From contig NZ_PVBM01000002.1 in assembly GCF_002968575.1 (NCBI RefSeq), forward strand, positions 124,001-188,000: a DNA stretch of 64,000 bases. Reading direction: 5' to 3'. Below the pieces are notes generated by a model. That model saw only the letters and a program-made list of their open reading frames with translations, searched no databases and was not told the DNA's origin. Within the stretch, counting starts at the first letter, position 1, and every line of letters begins with the position of its first letter. Below, piece after piece: positions 46,485 to 56,623 of this stretch. A program made the position numbers and the translations under genes. Origin of the DNA: Neorhizobium huautlense (GTDB lineage: Bacteria > Pseudomonadota > Alphaproteobacteria > Rhizobiales > Rhizobiaceae).

Positions 46485-47756
46485 GTGAGCGGTTTGGAAA
46501 CGGCCATCAGGAACGCGCTGGATCGCTCCAACAGAGCGGACCGAGAAACCAGGGTTCGTATTTATCAGTCGGCGCGGCAGGCGCTTGATGCCGGCCTTCG
46601 CAAGCAGGGCGTGACCGATCGGCTGATCATCATGCAGCAGCATGAGCTGCTGGAAGACAAGATCCATCAGATCGAGACGGAGGAAGTGCGTCGGCTGACC
46701 GAGGCAGCGCCACCGCCCGAGATCGAACTCGAAACCGAGCTTCCCTATATCCCCGCCTCCGAGCCGGTTGCGCCGCCCGTGGTTGTCGCAGCTCAGCAGC
46801 GGGCAGAGCTCGAGCCGGACGTGACGCTCGGTGGCGAAACACGCTCTGCCGCATTCTCAACGCCCCACGTTGCCCCCGTCACCTCCGAGGCCTCGCCCGT
46901 GGCGCCGGTTGCCGCACCCGTTGCGACATCCGCGCCGGAGACTTTCGTGACGCGCGAAGGTGATCTTGGCCGGATTGCCGTCGATCGTGATGAACGCATT
47001 GAAGCTGGATCGCCGGTCAAGGAGCCGAAGCCGGGAAAAGCCGGAAAAAGCCGGCCCGAACCCTCAGGCACAGGGCTGGACGTGCCGCCGGAGCGGGCCG
47101 CCAAACCGCGCAAGCGCCGCAGTTTCCTGTCGCATCTTCTTACGTGGTTGATCACCCTAGGCGTTGTCGGTGGCGCCTGCTGGTGGTTCTACCAATCCGG
47201 AATGGTCCAGTCGTTCATCGAGGAGGCAATGAAGGTTGCCGATCAGTCTCTGAGCCGTCAGCAGACCGGGCAGGAGGCAGGAGGTTTCGATCCGCGCAAC
47301 GGTTTTTCCGACGATTGGGTGGAAATTTTCGTTCCTTCCGGTATCGCGAAGCTGAAGCCCGCCGGTCAGGCGCGCGTCGAAGCCGTGGCCGGAGCGGAGG
47401 GACAGGCGGTCCGTATCCTCTCGACGACCACTGGCGAGGGAGGCGACGTCTCAATCGAAGTGCCGGCCGAAGTGCTTCGCGAAATGGCCGGCAAAAGCTC
47501 GACCGTGGCGCTGACGTTGCAATCTGCGCAGGATCGTTCCGTGCAGCTGTCGGTACGTTGCGACTTCGGAAGCCTCGGCAACTGCAGCCGTCATCGCTTT
47601 ACCGCCACGCAGGAAAAGCTAGAGGCGCTCTTCCGCGTCACGTTCGAGCGCTCGCTTGCGCCGAATGCCCCCGGTCACCTGGTCATCAATGCCGGTCTTG
47701 ACGGGCCTGATCTGCCCGTACTGCTTTATTCGGTCCGCATCCTGCCGGGACAATAG
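46485..47756 (+). CDS. Single-pass membrane protein of unknown function, Ala/Pro-rich
   Basis: A 423-residue bitopic protein. Residues 1-75 are helical and charged; 75-150 are rich in Ala, Pro, Val and Glu; 160-212 are strongly basic (KPRKRRS). One membrane helix lies at about 214-236 (LLTWLITLGVVGGACWWFY). The C-terminal 185 residues would be periplasmic and carry two Cys (VRCDFGSLGNC) that could form a disulfide. The start is a GTG at 46485 with AAGGA upstream. Convergent with ppk2, 3 bp apart. No family recognised; probably a conserved rhizobial protein. Confidence 0.75.
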   Translation: MSGLETAIRNALDRSNRADRETRVRIYQSARQALDAGLRKQGVTDRLIIMQQHELLEDKIHQIETEEVRRLTEAAPPPEIELETELPYIPASEPVAPPVVVAAQQRAELEPDVTLGGETRSAAFSTPHVAPVTSEASPVAPVAAPVATSAPETFVTREGDLGRIAVDRDERIEAGSPVKEPKPGKAGKSRPEPSGTGLDVPPERAAKPRKRRSFLSHLLTWLITLGVVGGACWWFYQSGMVQSFIEEAMKVADQSLSRQQTGQEAGGFDPRNGFSDDWVEIFVPSGIAKLKPAGQARVEAVAGAEGQAVRILSTTTGEGGDVSIEVPAEVLREMAGKSSTVALTLQSAQDRSVQLSVRCDFGSLGNCSRHRFTATQEKLEALFRVTFERSLAPNAPGHLVINAGLDGPDLPVLLYSVRILPGQ

Positions 47757-47759
47757 TCC

Positions 47760-48641
47760 TTATTTCAGGAATTTCGGGCCCTGGCCGAGAATCTTGTGGT
47801 CGATCTCACCAATGGCGCTCTTGTCCTTGCCCTCGTAATCGAGCGCCAGCAGCATGTGGCGAATGACATTGAGCCGGGCGCGGCGCTTGTCGTTGGCCAG
47901 CAGGATCGTCCAGGGCGTCTCCCGCGTGTGGGTCTTTTCGAGCATGATGTCACGCTTTTTGGTATAGTCGTGCCACTTGTCGAGCGCGGCGATGTCCATC
48001 GGCGAGAGTTTCCAGATCTTCAATGGATCGTGCCGGCGGTCGTGGAAGCGCTTGAGCTGCATCTCGCGGCCGATATCCAGCCAGAATTTGAAGAAGATGA
48101 TGCCCTCGTCGTGGATCGTATCTTCGAACCGCGGCACTGCCTTTAGGAAATCCTCGTATTGTTGGGGCGTGCAGAAGCCCATGACCGGTTCCACTCCGGC
48201 CCGGTTGTACCAGGACCGGTCGAAGAGGACGATTTCTCCCGCCGTCGGAAAATGTGCGACGTAGCGCTGGAAATACCACTGCCCGGCCTCTGTCTCCGTC
48301 GGTTTATTTAGAGCAACGACGCGGGCCGAGCGCGGATTGAGATAGGCATGGATCGAAAAGATGGTGCCGCCTTTGCCGGCGGCGTCCCGCCCTTCGAACA
48401 ATGCCATTAGCCGCTTTCCGGTGGCCTTCAGCCAGAACTGCACTTTCACGAGCTCGATCTGCAGTTGTTCAAGCTGCTTTTCGTATTTGTCCTTGTCCAT
48501 CTTGTCGTCATAGGGATAGCCGCCCGAGGCTAGCGACACGTCCTCGATCCAGTCCGGCAGAACGGGATCATCTATGTCGAACCGTCTGAGCTTGCCGTCG
48601 ATTTCCAGATTGACTGCCCGGTTCCCCGTCGGATCCGCCAT
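47760..48641 (-). CDS. ppk2: Polyphosphate kinase 2
   Basis: Transfers phosphate between polyphosphate and nucleoside diphosphates. The 293-residue single-domain (class I) protein has Walker [10 protein letters not shown], the lid segment and Walker B-like LFDRSWYNR. It lies next to phoR and the phosphate-uptake operon, divergent from phoR, so phosphate storage and phosphate sensing are encoded together. An isolated CTGTCAT lies in the shared upstream region but does not form a PHO box. Confidence 0.94.
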   Translation of the reverse strand: MADPTGNRAVNLEIDGKLRRFDIDDPVLPDWIEDVSLASGGYPYDDKMDKDKYEKQLEQLQIELVKVQFWLKATGKRLMALFEGRDAAGKGGTIFSIHAYLNPRSARVVALNKPTETEAGQWYFQRYVAHFPTAGEIVLFDRSWYNRAGVEPVMGFCTPQQYEDFLKAVPRFEDTIHDEGIIFFKFWLDIGREMQLKRFHDRRHDPLKIWKLSPMDIAALDKWHDYTKKRDIMLEKTHTRETPWTILLANDKRRARLNVIRHMLLALDYEGKDKSAIGEIDHKILGQGPKFLK

Positions 48642-48770
48642 GGTTTATCCCTCCGATGTGCTGGTTTCCCCATATGTAGAGCAGCTTCAATGTTCGGGCA
48701 CCATCGGGCGGCCATCGTTTTTTGCGCCGACCGCTGCGGGCGATGTATATCTGTCATGCAAGGGGTATAT

Positions 48771-50084
48771 GTGCGCGTGTTCAATATCAAAACAGCGAGT
48801 CGGATCGTGGAGTCGGCACAGACGAAATGGTGGGACAGGTTTGGTGAGTTCGCGGCGCGGGCACGCCGGGAACGTCCCCTGCTGCTGCTCCTGACGCTGG
48901 TCGCCGCGCTTGCCCTCGTTGCCGGAATGCAGTGGCCGGGCGTACTTGCCGGCTGGTTGTTGCTGTTGCTGGTGGTGGTGGCCCGCAAGCCGGCCGAGGC
49001 TCCGGCAGCAGAGCGGCAGATGGTGATTGAGGTGGAACCGGCCTTCGATCCGATGCCGCAGGTGGCCGCAACCTTGGCCGCGTTGGACACGCCGGCATTG
49101 GTGCTCGGCCAGGATGCCATCATTCTTTTTCAGAACAAGGCGGCAGAAAAGGCTCTCGGAGCGCTGCCCGCCGGTTCGCATCTTTCCGCGAGACTCCGCT
49201 CGCCTGGTATTCTCGACATGGTGCGCGAAACGATCGCCACCGATGAGCCGAACCAGATCGAACATTCCGAACGGCTGCCGTCCGAGCGTGTTTACACATT
49301 GCGTATCGCTCCGATCGATTTTGGCCGGGTAGGCGATCAGCCTGATCAGGCGCCGCAGAAACTCTACCTCCTGTCGTTCAAGGACATCTCGGAATTGCGC
49401 CGGATCGACCGAATGCGCTCGGACTTCGTGGCAAATGCCAGCCATGAGCTGCGCACCCCGCTTGCTTCGCTGCGTGGCTTCATCGAAACCCTGCAGGGGC
49501 CGGCGCGATCCGACCCTGCCGCCCAGGAACGCTTCCTTGCGATCATGTTCGACCAGGCCACGCGCATGAGCCGCCTGATCGATGATCTCATGTCGCTTTC
49601 GCGCCTTGAGCTCAAATCACACATCGCACCGGATCAGACGGTCGATCTGAAGCCGCTGATCGGTCATGTCCGAGACGCACTCCTGCCTCTTGCCGAAGAT
49701 CTTGGCGTGGAGATCCGCACTCATCTGCCGGAGGGCAAGGTCGAAGTGCTGGGCGACCGGGACGAACTTGTGCAGGTTTTTGAAAACCTGATCGAGAACG
49801 CCTGCAAATACGGGCAGGAGGGCGAGGTTGTCGATGTCTATGTCCGGAACGATCCCACGGAGCCCGTCGAGGTAAGCGTCGTTGACCGCGGGCCGGGCAT
49901 CCCCGCCGAGCATGTCCCGCGTTTGACAGAGCGGTTTTATCGGGTCAGCGTGGCAGACAGCCGCTCCAAGAAAGGCACCGGTCTGGGGCTTGCGATCGTC
50001 AAACACATCCTCACCCGCCACCGCGCCCGGCTGATTGTGAAGTCCGAGGTTGGCAAGGGAAGCGAGTTCACCGTCAGGTTTTGA
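48771..50084 (+). CDS. phoR: Phosphate regulon sensor kinase PhoR
   Basis: Sensor kinase that phosphorylates PhoB when phosphate is low. The 437-residue protein has two closely spaced N-terminal membrane helices (about 30-65), a PAS-like domain, the H-box NASHELRTPL with His225, the N-box VFENLIENACKYG, G1 VDRGPGIP and G2 GTGLGLAIV. The GTG at 48771 with AAGGGG five bases before is preferred; ATG at 48756 and 48690 are alternatives. It precedes pstSCAB-phoU-phoB, so the whole Pho system is contiguous. Confidence 0.92.
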   Translation: MRVFNIKTASRIVESAQTKWWDRFGEFAARARRERPLLLLLTLVAALALVAGMQWPGVLAGWLLLLLVVVARKPAEAPAAERQMVIEVEPAFDPMPQVAATLAALDTPALVLGQDAIILFQNKAAEKALGALPAGSHLSARLRSPGILDMVRETIATDEPNQIEHSERLPSERVYTLRIAPIDFGRVGDQPDQAPQKLYLLSFKDISELRRIDRMRSDFVANASHELRTPLASLRGFIETLQGPARSDPAAQERFLAIMFDQATRMSRLIDDLMSLSRLELKSHIAPDQTVDLKPLIGHVRDALLPLAEDLGVEIRTHLPEGKVEVLGDRDELVQVFENLIENACKYGQEGEVVDVYVRNDPTEPVEVSVVDRGPGIPAEHVPRLTERFYRVSVADSRSKKGTGLGLAIVKHILTRHRARLIVKSEVGKGSEFTVRF

Positions 50085-50145
50085 CATAAAACCAGTCGCA
50101 TCCAGGATACGAACGAGATTCATCGTTTAATTTCAGTTATTTAAT

Positions 50146-50174
50146 ATGTCATAAATGTTTCACCGAACTGACAT
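50146..50174 (+). promoter_or_regulatory. PHO box (three 11-bp-phased units) upstream of pstS
   Basis: ATGTCAT, GTTTCAC and CTGACAT begin at 50146, 50157 and 50168, an exact 11-bp phase, separated by AT-rich four-base spacers. Each unit matches CTGTCAT at five to six of seven positions (the middle unit against CTGTCAC). This is the signature of PhoB binding sites and places pstS under PhoB. Confidence 0.8.
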
Positions 50175-50278
50175 AAAAGAGACGGGCAATAGCCGTTAAG
50201 ACAAGCGGGCTGAACGCCGGCGAGAGCGAGAGCCGGTGACCTCCGTATTCACACAAGCCCCATAATGGGAGATTCCTC

Positions 50279-51313
50279 ATGAACATCATGAAACTTTCTG
50301 CGGCAGCCCTGGTGGCCTCTGTTGCGTTTGCCGGCGCTGCCGCCGCACGCGACCAGGTTCAGGTTGCTGGCTCCTCGACCGTTCTTCCCTACGCAAAGAT
50401 CGTCGCTGAAACCTTTGGTGAAACCTTCCCGGACTTCAAGACGCCGATCGTCGAGTCGGGCGGTTCGGGCGCCGGTCTGAAGGAATTCTGCAAGGGCGTC
50501 GGCGAGGCTACGATCGACATCGCTAATTCCTCGCGCCCGATCAACAAGAGCGAGATCGAGGCCTGCAAGGCAGCCGGTGTCGCAGATGTCCAGGAAATCC
50601 GCATCGGTTATGACGGCATCGTCTTCGCCGTCGATTCCAGCAACGGCGACGTGAAGGTCGAGCCAAAGGACCTTTACAAGGCACTTGCCGCAGAGGTCGT
50701 CGTAGACGGCAAGCTCGTTGCCAACCCTTATAAGAACTGGTCCGAAATCAACCCGACCCTGCCGAAGGGCCCGATCGCCGCCTATATCCCGGGCACGAAG
50801 CACGGTACCCGCGAAGTCTTCGAAGAAAAGATCATGGCGCACGGCTGCAAGGACGCTGGCGCTCAGGACGTCATCAAGGCCGCCATCACCGATGCCAAGC
50901 AGGCAACTGCGAAGTGCGTTGCAGTCCGCAAGGATGGCGTGGCTGTTGACATCGACGGCGACTACACCGAAACCCTGGCCCGTATCTCCGCCAACAAGAC
51001 TGGCCTCGGCGTTTTTGGTCTCGCTTTCTACGAAAACAACGCCGACAAGCTAAAGGTCGCGACCGTCAATGGCATCGTTCCGTCCACGGAAACAATCTCT
51101 TCGGGCAAGTATCCGGTCTCCCGCCCGCTGTTCTTCTACGTCAAGAAGGCGCATCTCGGCGTTATCCCGGGCCTGAAGGAATATGTGGAATACTTCATCT
51201 CCGACGACATGGTCGGTCCTGAAGGCCCGCTGGCCGAATACGGTCTCGTAGCTGCTCCGGACGATCAGCGCGAACAGGTCCGCAAGGACTTTGCCGCCGG
51301 CAAGACGATGTAA
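50279..51313 (+). CDS. pstS: Phosphate ABC transporter substrate-binding protein
   Basis: Periplasmic high-affinity phosphate-binding protein. The 344 residues start with a signal peptide (about 1-22, AAAA-RDQ). The phosphate-binding segments VAGSSTVLPYA, ESGGSGAG and SSRPI are present. GGGAG precedes the ATG. The PHO box lies about 105 bp upstream, and an intrinsic terminator follows, which would keep pstS transcripts in excess over the rest of the operon. Confidence 0.96.
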   Translation: MNIMKLSAAALVASVAFAGAAAARDQVQVAGSSTVLPYAKIVAETFGETFPDFKTPIVESGGSGAGLKEFCKGVGEATIDIANSSRPINKSEIEACKAAGVADVQEIRIGYDGIVFAVDSSNGDVKVEPKDLYKALAAEVVVDGKLVANPYKNWSEINPTLPKGPIAAYIPGTKHGTREVFEEKIMAHGCKDAGAQDVIKAAITDAKQATAKCVAVRKDGVAVDIDGDYTETLARISANKTGLGVFGLAFYENNADKLKVATVNGIVPSTETISSGKYPVSRPLFFYVKKAHLGVIPGLKEYVEYFISDDMVGPEGPLAEYGLVAAPDDQREQVRKDFAAGKTM

Positions 51314-51320
51314 TACCAAA

Positions 51321-51354
51321 GGCCGGCGCCGCTTCGCGGTGCCGGCCACTTTTC
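51321..51354 (+). terminator. Intra-operon partial terminator between pstS and pstC
   Basis: GGCCGGCGCCGC pairs with GCGGTGCCGGCC around a three-base loop (12 bp, one G-T), followed by ACTTTT. Such hairpins after binding-protein genes usually allow some read-through. Confidence 0.8.
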
Positions 51355-51496
51355 TGTCGGAGGTTGGGTGCCCGGCCGGCAAGTGAGTTTGTTGCTGAGA
51401 TTGTTGCGCTTGCGCGACCGCGAATGCGATCGGCTCCGATGAACGGAGCTGGGCGGTGATGGATTGCCGCCGAAGGCGGTACGCCGGGGGATTTTG

Positions 51497-52981
51497 ATGA
51501 GTACATCATTGATATTGTTGATTGTGGCGATAGTCGGCCTCGCCGGTTACGGGATCGGCGCACGGCGTTCGCTGGCCATCGCCGGAGGGCTTTCTTCGAA
51601 GCTTCATTCGAGGCCCGGTTATTATGGGTCTTTCGTGGCCGTATGTGCCATCGTTCCAGCCGTTTTTATCCTTTTTGTCTGGCTGGTTGCCAGCCCGGCC
51701 GTTATCAGTTCCTCGATACGCGGGTCCTTTCCCGAAGAGGTGAAGGCGCAATCCGAAGCAGAGCAGGGACTGGCATTCGGAATGATCACGTCGATCGCCC
51801 GCGGTATGAACGTCCTGAGCCTGGAGGAGATCGACCGGATCGGCAGCAATCCTGTCGAGCTTCGCTCGGCACTCGGCGCCAAGGGTGTTCCGCTTGCTGG
51901 CGATCCGCAGCCCTATATGATCGAGGCCGCCGGAAACCTGAACACCATGACCTATGCCAGCCGGCTGGCGATGACTGCCGTCGTGGTGGTGTTTTCCGTG
52001 CTTGGTGCAGGTCTCGCCTATCGCAGGATCGCGCCGCGTTTCCGTGCCCGCAACCGGGTGGAAAAGGTGATCCTTGTCAGTCTGGTCGTTGCATCCTCCA
52101 TCGCGATCCTGACAACCGTAGGTATCGTTTTGTCCATGCTGACGGAAGCGACGCGCTTCTTTACGCATGTACCGGCGTGGGAGTTCTTCTTCGGCACCGT
52201 CTGGGATCCGCGTTTCGCGGCGGCCGGCTCCGGGGGTTCGGAGGGCCAGTTCGGGCTGATCCCGCTCCTGCTCGGCACCCTCTATATCGGCTTCGTTGCT
52301 ATGCTTTTTGCCGTGCCGATCGGTCTCTTCTCTGCGATCTACATGGCTGAATATGCGTCGCCGCACGTCCGGTCGACCGCCAAGCCGCTGCTGGAGGTCC
52401 TCGCCGGCATCCCGACCATCGTCTACGGCTTTTTTGCCCTGACGACGGTTGGCCCCTTTCTCAGGGACCTGTCCTCGCAGCTGAACGGGCTGGTAACCGG
52501 TGACTATTCGAACTTCATTCAGGCACAGAGCGTTCTGACCGCCGGCTTCGTCATGGGCATCATGCTGATCCCATACGTCTCGTCGCTGTCGGATGACATC
52601 ATTACTGCCGTACCCCGCGCCCTGCGTGACGGGTCTCTCGGGCTCGGCGCCACCCGGTCGGAAACCATCAAACGTGTCATCCTGCCGGCGGCACTGCCCG
52701 GTATCGTCGGCGCATTGCTGATGACCGCCTCGCGTGCGGTCGGCGAAACCATGATCGTGGTTCTTGCCGCCGGCGTTGCCGCCCGCATCCAGCTCAATCC
52801 CTTCGAGCCGATGACGACGGTGACCGTCAAGATCGTAAACCAGTTGACGGGCGACCTCGAATTCACGTCGCCGCAGACGCTGGTGGCCTTCGCACTCGGT
52901 ATCACGCTCTTTGCCATCACGCTTTGCCTCAACATCTATGCACTTTACATCGTGCGCAAATATCGGGAGCAGTACGAATGA
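51497..52981 (+). CDS. pstC: Phosphate ABC transporter permease PstC
   Basis: Inner-membrane permease of the PstSCAB importer. At 494 residues it is much longer than the E. coli protein (about 320), with an extra N-terminal membrane region of about 170 residues, as in other rhizobia. The permease core (from about 220) carries the coupling EAA-loop region DGSLGLGATRSETIKRVILP. The ATG at 51497 has GGGGG upstream. The stop overlaps pstA (ATGA). Confidence 0.94.
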   Translation: MSTSLILLIVAIVGLAGYGIGARRSLAIAGGLSSKLHSRPGYYGSFVAVCAIVPAVFILFVWLVASPAVISSSIRGSFPEEVKAQSEAEQGLAFGMITSIARGMNVLSLEEIDRIGSNPVELRSALGAKGVPLAGDPQPYMIEAAGNLNTMTYASRLAMTAVVVVFSVLGAGLAYRRIAPRFRARNRVEKVILVSLVVASSIAILTTVGIVLSMLTEATRFFTHVPAWEFFFGTVWDPRFAAAGSGGSEGQFGLIPLLLGTLYIGFVAMLFAVPIGLFSAIYMAEYASPHVRSTAKPLLEVLAGIPTIVYGFFALTTVGPFLRDLSSQLNGLVTGDYSNFIQAQSVLTAGFVMGIMLIPYVSSLSDDIITAVPRALRDGSLGLGATRSETIKRVILPAALPGIVGALLMTASRAVGETMIVVLAAGVAARIQLNPFEPMTTVTVKIVNQLTGDLEFTSPQTLVAFALGITLFAITLCLNIYALYIVRKYREQYE

Positions 52982-54297
52982 CCGATGTGGTTTCTCCCGT
53001 CTCAGGTATTCCCAAGACCAAGGCCGGTCGCAGGGATATCGGCATCAAGCGCCGCTACGCCGCCGAGCGTCGCTTCAGGGCCTATGGTGTCGCCGCTCTT
53101 TCCTTTGGCATCATCTTTCTGATGCTTCTCCTGTGGTCGGTGGTCTCAAAGGGCTACACTGCCTTCCAGCAGACGATGATCACCATACCGATCGAATTCT
53201 CCGAGCAGACCATCGACCCGCAGAACGAACGTGCCGCAAATCCCCAGAAGCTGATGACCGCGAACTATCCGGTCGTCGCCCGCAATGCACTTGCCAAGAC
53301 GCTCGGCGTCAGCGTCGATGACCGTGTGAAGATCCGTGCTGTCGGGCAGTTGTTGTCTGACGGCGTGCGTACCCAGCTTCGCGACATGGTCGTCGCCAAC
53401 CCGGCGATCATCGGAACAACTCAGAACGTCGCCTTGCTTGCTGCCGGTGATATTGATTCTGCCTTCAAGGGCCAGATCAATCTCTCCGTTGCCGAAGGGA
53501 ACCGCAAGATTTCGGACCAGCAGGTGACCTGGATGAACCAGCTCGCAGAAAGCGGCGTGCTCGCCAAGCACTTCAATACGGGGATCTTCGTCAACGGCGC
53601 GTCAAGCCGGCCGGAAGCTGCAGGCGTCGGCGTCGCGCTGATAGGCTCGTTCTACATGATGCTGATCGTTCTGGTCCTGTCGCTGCCGATCGGTGTTGCT
53701 GCTTCGATATATCTTGAGGAATTTGCACCGAAGAACAAGTTCACGGACCTGATCGAGGTGAACATCAACAATCTCGCGGCGGTCCCCTCTATCGTTTACG
53801 GATTGCTGGGACTGGCTGTGTTTATCAACTTCATGGGCCTGCCCCGCTCCGCGTCTCTCGTCGGCGGCCTGGTGCTGACCCTCATGACCCTGCCGACGAT
53901 CATTATCGCCACGCGAGCCGCTTTGAAGGCGGTGCCGCCGTCGATCCGGGCAGCCGCCCTTGGTCTCGGGGCGTCGAAGATGCAGACGATCTTCCACCAC
54001 GTCCTCCCCCTCGCCATGCCTGGTATCCTGACCGGCACCATCATCGGACTTGCTCACGCACTCGGAGAGACGGCGCCGTTGCTCCTGATCGGCATGGTGG
54101 CATTCGTGGCCAACTATCCGGCGACGCCGCTCGATCCTTCAACGGCATTGCCGGTCCAGATCTACATGTGGGCGAATGAGGCCGAACGTGCGTTCGTCGA
54201 ACGTACCTCTGGAGCGATCATCATTCTGCTCCTGTTCCTCATCGTAATGAATGTTGGCGCAATTCTCTTGCGGCGACGCTTTGAGCGGCGCTGGTAA
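52978..54297 (+). CDS. pstA: Phosphate ABC transporter permease PstA
   Basis: Second permease of the importer. The 439-residue protein also has an extended N-terminal part (cytoplasmic tail, one helix and a periplasmic domain to about 215) before the permease core, whose coupling loop reads AAALGLGASKMQTIFHHVLP. The start overlaps pstC by 4 bp. pstB follows after 15 bp. Confidence 0.94.
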   Translation: MTDVVSPVSGIPKTKAGRRDIGIKRRYAAERRFRAYGVAALSFGIIFLMLLLWSVVSKGYTAFQQTMITIPIEFSEQTIDPQNERAANPQKLMTANYPVVARNALAKTLGVSVDDRVKIRAVGQLLSDGVRTQLRDMVVANPAIIGTTQNVALLAAGDIDSAFKGQINLSVAEGNRKISDQQVTWMNQLAESGVLAKHFNTGIFVNGASSRPEAAGVGVALIGSFYMMLIVLVLSLPIGVAASIYLEEFAPKNKFTDLIEVNINNLAAVPSIVYGLLGLAVFINFMGLPRSASLVGGLVLTLMTLPTIIIATRAALKAVPPSIRAAALGLGASKMQTIFHHVLPLAMPGILTGTIIGLAHALGETAPLLLIGMVAFVANYPATPLDPSTALPVQIYMWANEAERAFVERTSGAIIILLLFLIVMNVGAILLRRRFERRW

Positions 54298-54312
54298 AAG
54301 GAGTAGGACACG

Positions 54313-55128
54313 ATGAACATGATGTCAGAAGCAGCAGTTGAAAAGGCGCTGGATCAGAAGATGAACGATTCTTCCTACAAGATGATCGGCAAGGACGTGT
54401 CGGTCTATTACGGCGAAAAGAGAGCGCTTTTCGACGTCAACCTGAACGTCCGGGAAAACACGGTGACTGCCCTCATCGGTCCTTCCGGTTGCGGCAAGTC
54501 CACTTTTCTGCGCTGCCTCAACCGCATGAACGATACGATCGAGAACTGCCGCGTCACGGGCAGGATCACACTCGATGCCGACGATATCTATGATCAGAAT
54601 ATCGATGTCGTTGAATTGCGCGCCCGCGTCGGCATGGTTTTCCAGAAGCCGAACCCATTTCCGAAGTCGATCTACGAAAACATTTCCTACGGCCCACGTA
54701 TCCACGGTCTGGCCAGAAACAAGGCCGACATGGATCAGATCGTCGAAGCCAGCCTCCAGCGGGCCGGCCTCTGGACCGAGGTGAAGGATCGCCTGCACGA
54801 ATCCGGCACCGGCCTCTCCGGTGGTCAGCAGCAGCGTCTCTGCATTGCCCGCGCGGTGGCAGTGTCGCCGGAAGTGATCCTGATGGATGAACCCTGCTCG
54901 GCGCTCGATCCTATTGCAACCGCCAAGGTCGAGGAGCTGATCCACGAACTCCGGGCCAACTATACGATCGTCATCGTGACGCATTCGATGCAGCAGGCGG
55001 CTCGCGTGTCGCAGCGCACTGCCATGTTCCATCTGGGTCAGCTTGTCGAAGAAAACGACACAGACAAGATGTTCACCAATCCGGACGACCAGCGCACTCA
55101 AGATTACATCATGGGCCGTTTCGGCTGA
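54313..55128 (+). CDS. pstB: Phosphate import ATP-binding protein PstB
   Basis: ATPase of the phosphate importer. 271 residues with Walker [10 protein letters not shown], signature [14 protein letters not shown], Walker [14 protein letters not shown] and switch His in [13 protein letters not shown] lies upstream. Also contributes to the inhibitory signal to PhoR when phosphate is plentiful. Confidence 0.97.
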   Translation: MNMMSEAAVEKALDQKMNDSSYKMIGKDVSVYYGEKRALFDVNLNVRENTVTALIGPSGCGKSTFLRCLNRMNDTIENCRVTGRITLDADDIYDQNIDVVELRARVGMVFQKPNPFPKSIYENISYGPRIHGLARNKADMDQIVEASLQRAGLWTEVKDRLHESGTGLSGGQQQRLCIARAVAVSPEVILMDEPCSALDPIATAKVEELIHELRANYTIVIVTHSMQQAARVSQRTAMFHLGQLVEENDTDKMFTNPDDQRTQDYIMGRFG

Positions 55129-55173
55129 TCTGCCGACTGCGCCGCCCGACAACCCAATATCGAGGACTAGACG

Positions 55174-55887
55174 ATGGCATCGACCCATATCCTGTCGGCC
55201 TATGATGACGAACTGAAATATTTGAGCCGCCGTATCTCCGAGATGGGCGGTCTTGCTGAGCAGATGTGCGCGGATGCTGTGCGCGCCCTGGTGAATTCGG
55301 ACTCGGCTTTGGCTCAGAAGGTCATATCGGATGATGTGATCCTCGATCATGCTGAGCGGGAGATTCAGGACAAAGCTATCGTCACGATCGCCAGACGCCA
55401 GCCCATGGCTGCCGATCTGCGCGAGATCGTCGGCACGCTGCGCATAGCAGCCGATCTCGAACGCGTCGGCGATCTGGGCAAGAACACCGCCAAGCGTGTC
55501 ATCGCGGTGCAGGGCACGGGCGTGCCCCGCAAGCTTGCACGCGGCATCGAGCACCTTTCCGATCTGGCGCTGGTACAGCTCAAGGAAGTGCTGGACGTCT
55601 ATGCCAGCCGCTCGGCGGAAAAGGCCGAAGCGATCCGCATCCGCGACGAAGAGATCGACGCGATGTACACCTCGCTGTTCCGGGAACTCCTCACCTATAT
55701 GATGGAAGATCCGCGCAACATCACCACCTGCACGCATCTTCTCTTCTGCGCCAAGAACATCGAGCGCATCGGCGACCACGCCACCAACATCGCCGAGACG
55801 ATCTACTACATGACGACGGGCGCCCAGCCGGAGGGCGAGCGCCCGAAGGACGATACATCGAATACGCTTGGCGCGATCACCGAATGA
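55174..55887 (+). CDS. phoU: Phosphate signalling protein PhoU
   Basis: A 237-residue all-helical protein made of two PhoU repeats, each a three-helix bundle with the acidic metal-binding motif (DLERVGDLGKNTAKR and KNIERIGDHATNIAE). It links the PstSCAB transporter to PhoR and switches off the Pho response in high phosphate. In order between pstB and phoB. Confidence 0.96.
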   Translation: MASTHILSAYDDELKYLSRRISEMGGLAEQMCADAVRALVNSDSALAQKVISDDVILDHAEREIQDKAIVTIARRQPMAADLREIVGTLRIAADLERVGDLGKNTAKRVIAVQGTGVPRKLARGIEHLSDLALVQLKEVLDVYASRSAEKAEAIRIRDEEIDAMYTSLFRELLTYMMEDPRNITTCTHLLFCAKNIERIGDHATNIAETIYYMTTGAQPEGERPKDDTSNTLGAITE

Positions 55888-55913
55888 CGGAATGCTGATG
55901 GAGCAGAGCTGAG

Positions 55914-56597
55914 ATGCTGCCAAAAATTGCTGTGGTGGAAGACGAGGAAGCGCTGAGCGTGCTTCTTCGCTACAACCTGGAAGCTGAAGGGTATGAGGTC
56001 GAGACGATCCTGCGCGGCGACGAAGCTGAAATCAGGCTTCAGGAACGCACTCCGGATCTCCTGATCCTCGACTGGATGCTGCCGGGCGTCTCAGGCATCG
56101 AGCTTTGCCGCCGTTTGCGCATGCGCTCGGAGACCGAGCGCCTGCCGATCATCATGCTGACGGCCCGCGGCGAGGAAAGCGAACGCGTTCGCGGTCTCGC
56201 AACGGGTGCGGACGACTATGTGGTGAAGCCGTTTTCGACGCCGGAACTCATGGCGCGTGTCAGGGCCATGTTGCGGCGTGCCCGGCCGGAAGTCTTGTCC
56301 AGCGTGCTGCGTTGCGGCGATATCGAGCTCGATCGCGAGACCCATCGCGTGCATCGCAAGAGCCGCGAGGTTCGCCTGGGCCCGACCGAATTCCGCCTGC
56401 TGGAGTTCCTGATGGCCTCGCCAGGCCGGGTTTTTTCTCGCTCGCAGCTTCTCGACGGCGTCTGGGGTCATGATATCTATGTGGACGAACGCACGGTCGA
56501 TGTGCATGTCGGTCGTCTGCGCAAGGCGCTCAACTTCTCCAACATGCAGGATGTCATCCGCACCGTTCGCGGCGCCGGTTATTCGATGGAGTCCTGA
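55914..56597 (+). CDS. phoB: Phosphate regulon response regulator PhoB
   Basis: OmpR/PhoB-type transcription factor, 227 residues. The receiver domain (1-120) has the acidic pocket EDEE and the phospho-accepting Asp53 in LILDWMLPG, plus Lys in VVKPFS. The C-terminal winged helix (about 130-225) includes RLLEFLMASPGRVFSRSQLL and ERTVDVHVGRLRKAL. It binds PHO boxes such as the one before pstS. End of the operon. Confidence 0.97.
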   Translation: MLPKIAVVEDEEALSVLLRYNLEAEGYEVETILRGDEAEIRLQERTPDLLILDWMLPGVSGIELCRRLRMRSETERLPIIMLTARGEESERVRGLATGADDYVVKPFSTPELMARVRAMLRRARPEVLSSVLRCGDIELDRETHRVHRKSREVRLGPTEFRLLEFLMASPGRVFSRSQLLDGVWGHDIYVDERTVDVHVGRLRKALNFSNMQDVIRTVRGAGYSMES

Positions 56598-56623
56598 CGG
56601 GCGGCGTTGCTGATCGGGCTTGT

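Noticed and set aside
48751-48757. Single perfect CTGTCAT between ppk2 and phoR
   Set aside because: No second unit at plus or minus 11 bp, and it overlaps possible phoR starts; one 7-mer can occur by chance.
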